From Trichomonas vaginalis G3 (lineage: Eukaryota > Parabasalia > Trichomonadida > Trichomonadidae): a stretch of DNA of 64,000 nucleotides. Positions 31,083-41,618 of the stretch are shown one piece after another. A program made the position numbers and the translations under genes. Location of the stretch: contig NC_067206.1 of assembly GCF_026262505.1 (NCBI RefSeq), positions 25,249,896-25,313,895 of the forward strand. Direction: 5' to 3'. Under the pieces are notes generated by a model. It saw only the letters and a program-made list of their open reading frames with translations, was not told the DNA's origin and made no database searches. The first letter of the stretch is position 1, and each line of letters starts with the position of its first letter.

Positions 31083-31300
31083 CCGGCATCTTTACCGCAT
31101 AGAAAACTGCTCGTTCGCAACTTTGTGTGCAATCTAAGAGATGATTGCGGTAAAGATGCCGGGAAGATTGACGCTGCAGCAGAGAATCACTACGGCTCTC
31201 TTTTACCGGCATCTTTACCGCATAGAAAGCTGCTCGTTCGCAACTTTGTGTGCAATCTAAGAGATGATTGCGGTAAAGATGCCGGGAAGATTGATGCTGC
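31083..31300 (+). repeat. Two hairpin units of 123 bp next to the right array
   Basis: CCGGCATCTTTACCGCA at 31083 and 31206, each paired with its 17-bp complement about 46 bp later. Different sequence from the 122-bp units but the same length and the same hairpin style. Confidence 0.9.
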
Positions 31301-32937
31301 AGCCCCAGGCCGCACTCAGATTTCATCCCGCTACACAATTGTTCATCCAACAACTGTCATAGAGGTTGAAATTTTCGACCAGAAGTGAAACATATCATTT
31401 TTAAGACTGCGGCGCGCAAGCAAGTTTGAACCTTTCAAGGGTGATCAGTCCTTTACTCATTTCAAGACCTCTTGTTGCCTGATAAAACGATACTTCCTTC
31501 CTTGTGGGCCATTGAAAACCGCCCAAACCGTCACAACATGCTTCCTAAATTTTATTTGCGGAGTAATTATCATGCATATTTTATCGGATAATAATATCAA
31601 AGCTAAATTTCATATTATTTTTTAAAGATATGCATTTTCTGTCTAAATTTATTTTTTCTGTTTCCAATTCACGGAATAATATTCTTACAAGCATATACAT
31701 AGCTAATATATATCATTTTAATAATAATAAAACCAAAATGATGTATTCTTCATATAGTTATTTAAAATTCGTTAACTAGAATTGTATTCAGAACGAGGCA
31801 AAGTTAGGAGATACATAAAAACCAATAACTTGATAAGTGATACCTTTTTTCCTGATATATCTATATGTGTTAATGTCAAACACGATTTGGAAAAATTAAT
31901 TCTTTAAATCGGCTTAAGAATAAGACCAACATCAAAAGCATGGCTAATAAATTAATAAATCAATGTTTAATTACCGATTCATGCATTTTTTTCAAAATTT
32001 CAAATTTCAAATTTTTGTTTCTCCAAAATATTAATTGTTTCCACTAGATTAACAAATAAACAATAAATTGGATTAATGTAATGCCCAATCATTCATTTTA
32101 AATTTTAGATTTAAAACAATATTTTTCTCCATATTATTATAACATGAATCGCTATGATATAAGAAATATATTTTCAATATTGAAATTGAAAAATTCTAAA
32201 ATTTTTGAAATTCAATTTGAGTGTGATGATCGATAACATATATTTTTGAATTAAAATCTTGTGTCGCTATCATATAAATATACTATTTCTAAATTAAAAA
32301 TAGGAAAAAAGTACTATTTAATGATGAAATTGCAAATAATATCAATATATATATATTCATGCTGATATATTTCGGGAACAGATTGGCAATCACATAAATA
32401 GGATTGTGTTAGTTTGTCATGGATATAAAACAAATTTTCGAGCTAATTGAGCGAATTTAAATCACAAACACTTATATTTTCTATTACAAGGTATATTTGT
32501 AATATACAACCAGTAAATAGCTTTCTCTAACTTTTACCAGCTTAGATGATAGCAAATTAGATACGAATTTCATGACCCCTCACCAAATTCCACTAAAACA
32601 TATACAAATAAAAGTACTAAGTGGGTTATCATCCTAGATGGTAGTTTTGGAAAAACACCTGTTTTTTGGAGTTGCAAAAGTTAAAAATTGAGGGTAATAA
32701 CAATATGATAAATTTTGGATGAATTCTCGAAATTTTATGCAAGAATGGTTGAGAATGGTTGGAGAAATTTTTGAATATCATTTACATGCAATTTTTTATA
32801 GAAATAAAATTCAAAAATAATTTAAAAATACTTTTTAGCACCAAAATGGATTGGATATGAAAGAACAGTATATGGTGATTGTTATTCCATGCTTTAGAAC
32901 AGGTTTTAATTTGATGTGTTTTTCTTCTATCGGCACA
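31301..32937. other. Spacer without genes
   Basis: The first 250 bp are richer in G/C than the rest (a GCGGCGCGCAAG stretch near 31410) and may be leftover repeat. From 31560 on it is plain AT-rich DNA; nothing supportable found. Confidence 0.55.
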
Positions 32938-32943
32938 TCATAT
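32938..32943 (+). promoter_or_regulatory. Initiator (Inr) of the zincin-like gene
   Basis: TCATAT fits the trichomonad initiator TCA-Y-(T/A); its A lies 16 bases before the ATG at 32956, the usual short distance. Confidence 0.55.
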
Positions 32944-32955
32944 TTTTAAGTTTTG

Positions 32956-33864
32956 ATGGCCGAAAGCCCACCAGATCCTCAAAAACAGATTGTACAAACA
33001 GTATCAGCAGTGCTTAATGTCAAAGAGGAAATAATAAACCAAGCTTTAGTATTTAAAAATATATCATTTACTAAGAACGTTGAAAAAGTATGCAAGATTT
33101 TGAAAACCCAAAAAGAATCATGGAAGAGAACAAAAGAGTTGTGCAATTACTTCCAAATTTTAGATCCGTATGATCCAAAATCTACGACAAATACAAATAC
33201 AAGTCAAGAAGTAGGAACGAAAGACCAGACTACAGATGAATCTCGTATTCAAGAATACAGTAATGATAATAACAATACTATTAAAGATAAACAGGATGAG
33301 AGTGTAAGAGAATTTACAGGAGAAGATTTTGCGCTAGCATTCTTGGAGCTTTGTTGTACAAGCGAAGGTAAATCGTCAATACTTTCTATAATCGAAGGTA
33401 TAATGGCTTGCAGAGAGAAGAATTATTTTGTCAAGGAAATTTGTTTTGAAATTGGAGAAGAAGGGAATGGATTTTACTTTGATAAAAGTGGTAGAAACCA
33501 GCCAACTATCATTTTGAACAAATGGATACTCAAAAGAAGAGAATTTGGCGTTGTTGTTGCTGGTGGATACTCGCATTTCATACCTGTTCCTGCCTACATA
33601 TTAGGCCACGAAATTCGCCATGGAAGACACTTCTTGCAGTCAGAATGCTTGGGATATATGGAATGCAGTTTGGCATTCTGTCGATTCTTCAATATGGTGG
33701 GACCATGGACCATGCTAACTTTGCTAGCAAGCTCCTATAAAAAGAATGCCGTTGAATTCTGTAAGAACGCCGAAGCAGATTTGAATCGAATAAACCTAAA
33801 GACATGCCAAAAGAAGAGGTTCAAGACAGATATATCGAAAAAAATGAATTTTTACTCTCATTGA
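32956..33864 (+). CDS. Predicted zincin-like protein (HEIRH motif), 302 aa
   Basis: Intronless host frame starting at the first ATG (32956). The N-terminal third is helical, followed by a Ser/Thr/Asn/Asp-rich linker (about residues 75-120). The C-terminal part contains IILNKWILK, then IPVPAYILGHEIRHGRHF with HEIRH at residues 218-222, which matches the HExxH zinc signature of zincin metallopeptidases, placed after a strand as in bacterial M91-type effectors. No signal peptide. I recognise no exact family, and the motif could be chance. The last 60 bases overlap the Stealth-like gene in another frame, so the natural 3' end may have been lost when the two were joined. Confidence 0.5.
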   Translation: MAESPPDPQKQIVQTVSAVLNVKEEIINQALVFKNISFTKNVEKVCKILKTQKESWKRTKELCNYFQILDPYDPKSTTNTNTSQEVGTKDQTTDESRIQEYSNDNNNTIKDKQDESVREFTGEDFALAFLELCCTSEGKSSILSIIEGIMACREKNYFVKEICFEIGEEGNGFYFDKSGRNQPTIILNKWILKRREFGVVVAGGYSHFIPVPAYILGHEIRHGRHFLQSECLGYMECSLAFCRFFNMVGPWTMLTLLASSYKKNAVEFCKNAEADLNRINLKTCQKKRFKTDISKKMNFYSH

Positions 33865-34280
33865 GAACCGCAAGCTACCACATACCATGGATTAACAAAA
33901 TACACATTATCACAGATAATCAATACCCATACTGGATGAATTTTACAAATACAAAAATAAATTTCGTCTCCCATAAAACTTTGTTTGGTAACGATGCAGC
34001 ATTATTCAATAGCAATTCTATACAGTTTGGCATTAATAGAATCCCAGGTTTGGCAAATAAATTTATTATTGCAGATGATGATGTATTTTGGACAAAGAAT
34101 ATATCGAAATTATACTATTTTAATAACGATAGGCCAATCATTCAAATTGATAAACATCCAAAAACTATTACTAGAAAATTTCATTTTGGCTTGAACTGTG
34201 AACCAAATAATAATGGCCAAATATATTTCCATAGTATATTCAATGCATTTAAACTCATTCAAATCAAATACCCTAGATTT
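33765..34280 (+). pseudogene. Stealth-type sugar-phosphate transferase, front part, cut by Maverick 2
   Basis: Host gene. The open frame has an ATG at 33804 and shows the Stealth CR2 region: RYIEKNEFLLSLRTASYH, PWINKIHIITDNQ, a middle FNSNSIQFGINRIPGL and the metal-binding-type IIADDDVFW. Stealth proteins transfer sugar-1-phosphates to build phosphate-linked glycans and are known in several protists, where GlcNAc-1-phosphotransferase is the best-known member. The usual CR1 motif (YTWV) is not seen upstream, so the gene seems shortened at its start, apparently where it meets the zincin-like gene. Maverick 2 sits inside it; the same frame and family continue after the element at 50620. Confidence 0.75.
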
Positions 34281-34286
34281 CCAACT
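34281..34286. repeat. Target-site duplication, left of Maverick 2 (CCAACT)
   Basis: CCAACT precedes the left end and recurs at 50614-50619 directly after the right end. Confidence 0.95.
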
Positions 34287-34661
34287 AGTAGTATATGAAG
34301 CGGGTTGTGTGACTTTTTTTGTAAACGTAAGAATTCATACAATATTGAACGATTTTGTATCATTTTTTTTAACATATGAAGTAAAAAATGTATGATTCTT
34401 ACGGTTTTTATTCTTACGTTTTTGAATAAATCAAGATTTAAAAAATTTTCAAAATTGTAAGACATTTACACTCAGCCCATACATAATGAAATAAAAAAAA
34501 ATAAACTTTAAAAATTCATGTCTTACATTTATGAATAATTTATAAAAAGTTTTTATTCCTACAATTCCTATATTACCATTAATAAAAAATTAACTTCTTA
34601 CGTAAAATTAAAACTAAGTTAAATTTATTTTTTTTATTTTTTAATTCGTAAGAAAATGAGT
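34287..34661 (+). repeat. Left terminal inverted repeat of Maverick 2
   Basis: About 375 bp, nearly identical to the reverse complement of 50235-50613 (small length difference in a T run). It contains a nested inverted repeat (34325-34340 with 34390-34403) and, like copy 1, ends within the ATGAGT start of the first gene. Confidence 0.93.
34325..34403. repeat. Nested inverted repeat in the terminal repeat
   Basis: ACGTAAGAATTCATAC at 34325-34340 is complementary (one base missing) to GTATGATTCTTACG at 34390-34403; a further TTCTTACG follows at 34411. GTAAGAA also occurs just before several Maverick start codons. Confidence 0.7.
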
Positions 34662-35787
34662 ATAACAACTAATTCATTGAAATCTTTAAAGTTCACTAAT
34701 TCAGAATTAGAAAATATTTTAGAAAATTTTGGAGACGGTTCTTATCCAACATATATGCAGAATGTGAAAGAGTTTTCCAGATTGTTGAATGAATTTAAAT
34801 ATAACGGACCAATTACTAAAAAGGCTATAATGATATTTATATCCCAAAAAAGTTGAAAACAGGAGAATATTCCTCTTTATGGTCCGGAGGACCTGGGCTC
34901 AGCGAGCCTTGAAACACCTCCTGAATATTTTGAAGAAAAAATTAAACAAGATGAATATTATAACGATGAGATTGAGAAATTGGAACAATTAAGAAATGAA
35001 ATAGATGAAAGAATTAGTGAATTGAGAAATGCTGAGAATGAAGTAGAGGGTTTAATGAATATCCCAGCTTCAGAATCAGAAGTTCAAAATCACATGAGGA
35101 AAGATATAAAAATTACTTTTTGGAATCTACTAAAAATTTATTAGATGGTGATATTGACGAAACACTTTCAGAGAAGGCACAAAATTTATTCATAAACATA
35201 AGCTTCAGTTTATTGACGATGGAGATTATCCATGTATATTACTTTCACCTCCTCTTGATTCTGAAAAATTCAAAAAAGCACTGAAAAATGTAACATATGC
35301 AACAAATACGATTAAGAAAGAAGACCATGATATTTACACAAATTATTATTTAAATAAATGTACAGGTGTTGATCAAGTTTTTGATTTGTTCGATAAAATA
35401 TCAAAAGAAACAATTGGTACATATAAAATTTTATGCGATTGTGGTTTCATTATTGAAGATACCAATAATGTTTCATATGAAAGAACAGCACCGAAGGAAG
35501 ACGAAGTTGAAAGGTCTATACCATTCGTTATTAAGAACATAAAAGATATGAAAACTTATAAACATTATATTTATTCATTTATTTCAGAAAAAATGGAAGC
35601 AACCCATAAAACATCATCTCATCATTTTATAGCTATTCATACATTCCTTTTCAAAGTTGTGAAATTAAATAAGACAGGAATTAGATTTAATGTATCAGGG
35701 TATGCATTCTTGAGTAAATTAAAATGCATTCGTCACGTCGCAGATGATAAAAATTTATGTGTTCTTAATTCATTTTATGGACTTTAG
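34656..35787 (+). pseudogene. Counterpart of the 370-codon Maverick gene, broken copy
   Basis: Matches the 20174-21280 gene. The N-terminal 60 codons are clearly diverged from copy 1 (MSITTNSLKSLKFTNSELEN against its relative), while the last 130 codons are nearly identical, so the two parts have different histories, as if exchanged by recombination. Contains a double hairpin (34881-34908). Broken, about four breaks. Function unknown. Confidence 0.65.
34881..34908. repeat. Double-hairpin micro-element
   Basis: GGTCCggaGGACC (34881-34893), then GGCTCagcGAGCC (34896-34908). Confidence 0.85.
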
Positions 35788-35792
35788 CCCTG

Positions 35793-35805
35793 GACTCTCT
35801 GAGTC
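35793..35805. repeat. Micro-hairpin after the 370-codon gene
   Basis: GACTCtctGAGTC between two GGACTTTA copies just behind the stop codon; copy 1 (20166-20185) has the direct copies but not this hairpin. Confidence 0.75.
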
Positions 35806-35867
35806 TCGGACTTTAAAAAAAATAAACTTTATTTTTATTTATTTTTTTAATTTTTATTCTTACATAA

Positions 35868-38800
35868 ATGAACAAAAATGGAACAGCTAAAATGAATGAT
35901 AATCAAATAAGAGCCGAAGGTAGAAGGTTATTTAAACGCTTCTATAACATTCCTGATGGTGTTAATCCTAAAACTCGTAGAAGTTATTTAAATGAAGCCA
36001 TAGATGCATATGAAGGATTTGACATTTCATCAGAAAGTGAGAGGTTAGCAAGAATGTTAAACGTTAATATTGATTTTTATTATTGTGACCCTCAACCAGA
36101 AGACGTAGACATTAACAAGGTAGACTTTCCATTAGTGGATTCAATAATGATAGATCCAGAATTTGAAACAGTAAATATTTTATTAACACAGAGTCCATGT
36201 GGAAAACTTCACGCTGACAGAATAACAGACGTTGAAGCACTCACAGGATATAAAGTTTGCCCCTTTTGCAAAGAAGAAGTATATTCTATCCGTGATGATC
36301 CAGAAAGGAAAAACCAAAGAAGATTTTTAAAACATTGTGAGAAATGTAAAGAAAATAATGGAAGATTAATTCAAGACGTTCAATTGCAAAACACACAACA
36401 ACCATATGCACCACATATTACGAAACAGAAGATATATCAGTGGATATTAGCTCACAATTTGCAGGAATATTATCAACCGACAAGATATTATATTACTTTT
36501 GACTTCGAAACATTAGAGACTAAAGAAGAATTACAACTTTCTGAGTGTGCAACTTTGAATGCTTACTTAAAACCATTCATGGTATCATCAACGGTTAAAT
36601 TAAACGATAAAACATATACGAGGAATTTTTGCTTAACTTCGAGTGATTCTTTTATTTCTGATTGGATTAAGTTTTTATTTTCAACCTGTTCATTAGTTGC
36701 TAAATCAAATATTGAACAATATGAAGAATTAATGAAGTCGCAAACATTAAATGAAAAACAGAAGGAAGCATTTAAAGAACTTCTAGATGAGGAATTCAAT
36801 AAAGTGAATATCATAGGTTTTAATTCGGAAAGTTTGATTTAAATTTAATTCTTCGTGATTTAAACACTGCAAAATGGAAAATAAAATCAATGCTGGGTTC
36901 ATCTTCACAATTTAAGCAAATCATTGTAAAGAAAAAACGTTCCATATGAATTGAGATTTATTGACATCAGAAATTATATAGCGGGTGGGACATTAGATCA
37001 ATTCACTCAAGATTTCGGAAACAATAATCACGTGTTAAATCCTTTTTCCCTTATCAATTCATCACGTGGGAAATTACGAAGAAGAATTATATAAAGTGGA
37101 ACCATTCACGAAAGATTCATTTTATTCAGCATTAACTCAAGAAACTATATCAGATAGTGATTATCAAATATATCTCAATGATGCTAAAATTTTAAGAATA
37201 GATTAGAATATTTTATTCATTATTGCAATAAAGATGTTGAAATTATGATTGACCCAATTGATAAAATTATCGAAGAAACATTTGTTTATAAAATTGACAT
37301 GCTTCATAATCTTTCTTTATCATCGAATGCATCATCAATGATTCGTTACGCGTTAGCATATAAGAACTTCAATCCTAACGAAACATATCCAGAAGAAGAA
37401 AATGTGGAATCAAGTTTTGAATTAACAAAAAGTATTGGAAATATAAAATTGAATCATATAAGAAACAAGATGAAAAAGCGGAAAGGGATACTAAAAACAA
37501 TGTTTCAATGGATGACTATCAATACTATCACGATTTAATCCTTTCATCTAAATGCAAAATGTGTGGTAAAGCGTTTACATATGCAAATAAACCAATATTG
37601 GATAGAATAGATAATGAAAAACCACATACCAAAGAAAATTGTCAGTTAATGTGTTGTTATTGCAATGTCGTAAAATCAAATAAAGATGAAGATGTTCAAC
37701 GTTTAAGAACCAATTTAAGAAATTATGCATTAAAAAATAATTTACCAATGACTTTAGATTCAGTTGAAGCTTATCACATTCTCCGTAATGGAATTACTGG
37801 TGGTTTATCAAATGTTCAACATAGAGTAAATCTTAAAGGAATCACGCACATTAATAAACTTTCATATAATCCAGAAACTAAACTGTATCAAATGAGGACA
37901 CCACCAACATTATGACTCATTTCGTTGGAGTTGACTTTAATTCATTATATCCTTCATCATTTTCATCTAATCCTCATGATTTCATTCAATATACTGACCA
38001 TAAATGTATATGCCGGGAAGATTGAATGGTGTTATCATTTGTGATACAGCAACAAAGAAAGCAAAAGCACTGGGAAATAATTAAGAAGAAAATACTTTAT
38101 TCGTGGCTGAAGTAAAGGGTCACATTGATGAAAAATACATTAATGATTACATAAACTTTTTACCGATAATAAGAAACTTAGATATTATCACAGATGAAAA
38201 ACAATTGGCAGTTTTATGTATAATTACATGAAATCAAACAATCTACCAGTTGACCAGAAACAGAGGAAATTAACTCAGTTAGCATCAACATACAACCAAT
38301 ATCAACCATTTTCTTCTTATTATCTTTGGTATCTAATAGACAGATTTCATTTTATCATTGATGACATTCAATCAATTTTCATTTACTAAAAACACTTGTT
38401 TAATGAATTTGCGAACATATTTATGAACGAAAGACAAAAGGCTGAATTAGAAGGAAATAAAGGAAAAAGTTTATTTTGCAAGATTTCACTTAATGGATCA
38501 TATGGTTACGATGCACTGAATACACAAAATTACGCAAAGACTAAAATAATGAATGCACAGAAGGCACGCGTTGCATGTATGTCAAATAAGTTTAAAAACA
38601 TAAGAGAAATAGGTGAAGATACATATCAAGTGATGCTTAAAGATAGATTTTATAGATGTGATACATGTTTACAAGAGGCATTCTTCACTTTAGATAATGC
38701 TAAATACTGGTATTTGGTTTTCATTTATGATTTTATGTATAAATGCATGATGTTAATCGTTTTCATTTCATTGAAGGTGATACTGATTCATCTTATTGGC

Positions 38801-39303
38801 AATCGCTGGCGACCCAAATCTTCCTAACACTCAAGCATTTCAAGCAATTGTTACCGATAAACAATTTTATGATAAAACATTTTCAAATTCGCACCTTTTG
38901 ATTTCTTCTGTTTTGATGAGAAATTTAAACCTAAATTAAAGAATAAAGCTGAAGAAAAAGCACATGAGAGAAGTTATTGGTTTAGCAATTGAGAAACAAG
39001 GTGATAACATGGTTGCTTTATGTCCTAAATGTTATACATCATTCAATGGTTTCAATTGATGGAAGTGATTTTAAAAAAGATTGCACAAAAAATGAAAGGT
39101 GTTAGTTTACGACAAAAATAAACAATTAACACCTAATTATTTGGATATAATAAATGATAAATTGATATTTGATGGTCAGAATATTAATTTACAACTTAAA
39201 AACGGGTCAATGACTCGCTTAACAATCGTAAGACTGCATTAACAGGAGCACACCACTAAGGCTGTATGTTTGTGAAAATGGATGTTGTATGCCATTTATT
39301 TAA
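35868..39303 (+). pseudogene. Protein-primed family B DNA polymerase, broken copy
   Basis: Counterpart of 16567-20110, with the same zinc-finger-type N-terminus, exonuclease motifs, HNH-like block (about 37550-37690) and polymerase motifs. It lacks the two hairpin insertions found in copy 1. This is the most decayed gene of copy 2, with roughly fifteen breaks; many fall in homopolymer runs and could partly be assembly errors. Confidence 0.85.
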
Positions 39304-39405
39304 TAAAATACCACAGAAGAGACAAAAGGAACCGTTAATGATGGTTTTGATACTATGATTCAAAGAGGTGGGCACCCTTAAAACATTGATTTTATTTTTA
39401 TATAA

Positions 39406-40924
39406 ATGAATAACACAGATTTAAAAATTTTAATTGATGATTTAGTATTTAATCAAAATTTTCTTAATTATTATGATTTAAAAGCATATCTCCAAAAATA
39501 TAATAATAATATAACGGGTGATGATATGGAATATTATTATCCATATTATAAAAATGAAATTTTGAAATATCATAATAAAATAATTTCTGAAATTAAAGAC
39601 AAAATTAAAAATAATGAATATATAAAGGGAAAAACTAAATCACAGCTTAAACAGTTGAAAGATTTCAAAAATAAAGTATTAACAGAAGAAGATATTGATG
39701 AATTATATAAATTATATAATCCCGAGCCGCAAAAGCCAAAGGAACAAAAACAAAAGGAACAAAACACCCAGGTCCTTCAGACCATAAATGATGCACAAGC
39801 TTTAATTTATGATTCATTAGTTAAACCATATTCAGCCCGACTTTTAAATGAAGATCAACTTTTGGAATTCATCCTTCAACATAAACTCGAAGCGGGAAAG
39901 TATATCAAACCTTTATATACAGCATATTTAAAACAAATGAATAAAATACATCCAGAATTAATGAAGGGAGGATTGAATTCCAAAATCAAAGCAGATAAAA
40001 TTAAACCACTTACAACACCAAAACCTCCAACAGTAGTACCTCCTCCTCCTTCAGTTAATCCTTCATCATTCACTTTATTATATCCATTTCAAACATTTAA
40101 GAAGCAAAAAGATTTTAAAAAGGATTTCAAGATATTAAATAAACCAATTGACCCGAAAATTCAACCATTAAAGGAAAAATTTAGTCGACCTTCATTTGCT
40201 CCATATCCATATTCATACGAAATCGATCATCTGGAATATTCAAAAGGAAACGTTACTTATTTATTTGCCATTAACATTAACACTAGATATTTATATTGCA
40301 TTCCGGTGAAAGGGAAAACAGAACAGGAAACAAGAAGAGCTATTCAATACTTACTAGATCATGAAAGAGTAGATAATATCAGGGGTGATGGTGATAAAGG
40401 ATTTCAGGCAGCTATGGCTCATTATTTCCCACAAATTAATTTTTACTTTTCATCCTCTCCATATACGTTTCATAATAAAATAGTTGATGCGGTAATGAGA
40501 ACTCTTAGAGATGCGTTAGGGGTTAACGGTCAGATATACTGGGATGGAAATCATGACTCCATCATACAGCAGTTAGTATATTATTACAATAATACATGGC
40601 ATAGAACTATAAACATGAAACCGGTGGAAATGAAAAATGATATTTCAAAAGAATGGGAATATATTAGAAAGCAAATGGAAAAGTTAAATGATGTTAAACG
40701 TGAACAAATTAATTCGGGGCTCATGAATTTTAAACAAGGAAATAAAGTTTTAATTCATCTCGATTATGGAAAAACTGATAAATCAATGACAAAAATAGAC
40801 GAAGATTTGACACAATAGCTGAATTTGTTAGATATATTAACGGCAATGCATTAGTTGAAGTTGACAAGAAATTAATAGAAATTCCGATTTATTTTATTAC
40901 TCCATTATATTTAAATAATATTTA
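39406..40924 (+). pseudogene. Retroviral-type DDE integrase, nearly whole, broken about once
   Basis: Most of the gene is open: N-terminal helical region, proline-rich linker (KPPTVVPPPPS), integrase core with YEIDHLEY and RGDGDKGF, and the start of the C-terminal beta domain. Four codons present in copy 1 (SSSK region) are missing from the linker. Starts ATAAATGAATAAC after a T-rich block. Looks broken about once, near its end. Confidence 0.85.
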
Positions 40925-40945
40925 ATTTTTTTTATTTCGTAAGAA

Positions 40946-41242
40946 ATGAGTGACAACAAAGCAGTCAAGAGTCCAGACAATGAATATAAAAAGAAACTAA
41001 ACAGAATTAAATCAAAAATATGCTATTACAAAAAGATGTCGCAATGCGGTGGGGTTGAAAACAATAAAACTAATGGAACTGAAAACGATAAAGAGAGGAA
41101 AGAAATAATCGAAAAATTAGAAACTTACCGTTCAATCATTAAACTGAGTGAAGCAAAAATAAAAGAATTTAATAGAATAAATAAATTGGTTGGAAGAGAT
41201 GAATTTAATAAAGATGAATTTTTAAACTCTATCCAAATTTAA
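40946..41242 (+). CDS. Maverick small charged protein, 98 aa
   Basis: Open counterpart of 14641-14913, with eight extra residues after GGVENN. Helical, Lys/Glu-rich, with a C-terminal coiled coil. No family recognised. Start context AAGAAATGAGTGAC is the same as in copy 1. Confidence 0.65.
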   Translation: MSDNKAVKSPDNEYKKKLNRIKSKICYYKKMSQCGGVENNKTNGTENDKERKEIIEKLETYRSIIKLSEAKIKEFNRINKLVGRDEFNKDEFLNSIQI

Positions 41243-41403
41243 TTTTTATTCCTCTTCGACAACATCTCTCTTTCCATCATTACTGCATAACCACATTTTC
41301 TCAATTTTAGTGGTTTGTTATTTTTAACATGTTCTTGCATCATTTTTATCATTTCCTCCCTTGTTATGATTCGTGGTAAATTTTGAGCTTGTGGGGTATT
41401 CAT
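41239..41403 (-). CDS. Maverick micro-protein, 54 aa
   Basis: Counterpart of 14480-14644, open over the same 54 codons and overlapping the convergent 98-codon gene by four bases. Being kept at the same length in both elements while many longer genes are broken supports a real, though unrecognised, gene. Confidence 0.6.
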   Translation of the reverse strand: MNTPQAQNLPRIITREEMIKMMQEHVKNNKPLKLRKCGYAVMMEREMLSKRNKN

Positions 41404-41445
41404 TTATGATAAAAATAAAAATTTAAATTATGCCGTTCTAAAGTT

Positions 41446-41473
41446 TGTGACAACATGACATTTTGACAACAGT
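41446..41473 (-). repeat. Single iteron-like core in copy 2
   Basis: Two TGACAAC boxes nine bases apart with ATGACATTT between them, matching the core of the eight iteron units of copy 1 (11100-11608 and 13978-14420) and lying at the place where the accessory module sits in copy 1. Confidence 0.75.
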
Positions 41474-41618
41474 CCCGGAAATGATTTGTCATGACTTCAT
41501 CGTAATGAGTGTAAATGACCCAAAAATAATGTTTTCATTAACGTAAACATTTATTTCTGCAGTTCATCCATTACTTCATTACCTAATTAATTACAGACAT
41601 AAAATATATTTAGTTCAT

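Noticed and set aside
30780-31388. 202-codon open frame running from the array into the 123-bp repeats
   Set aside because: It is a chance read-through of non-coding repeats; the 41-codon repeat in it is due to the 123-bp period.
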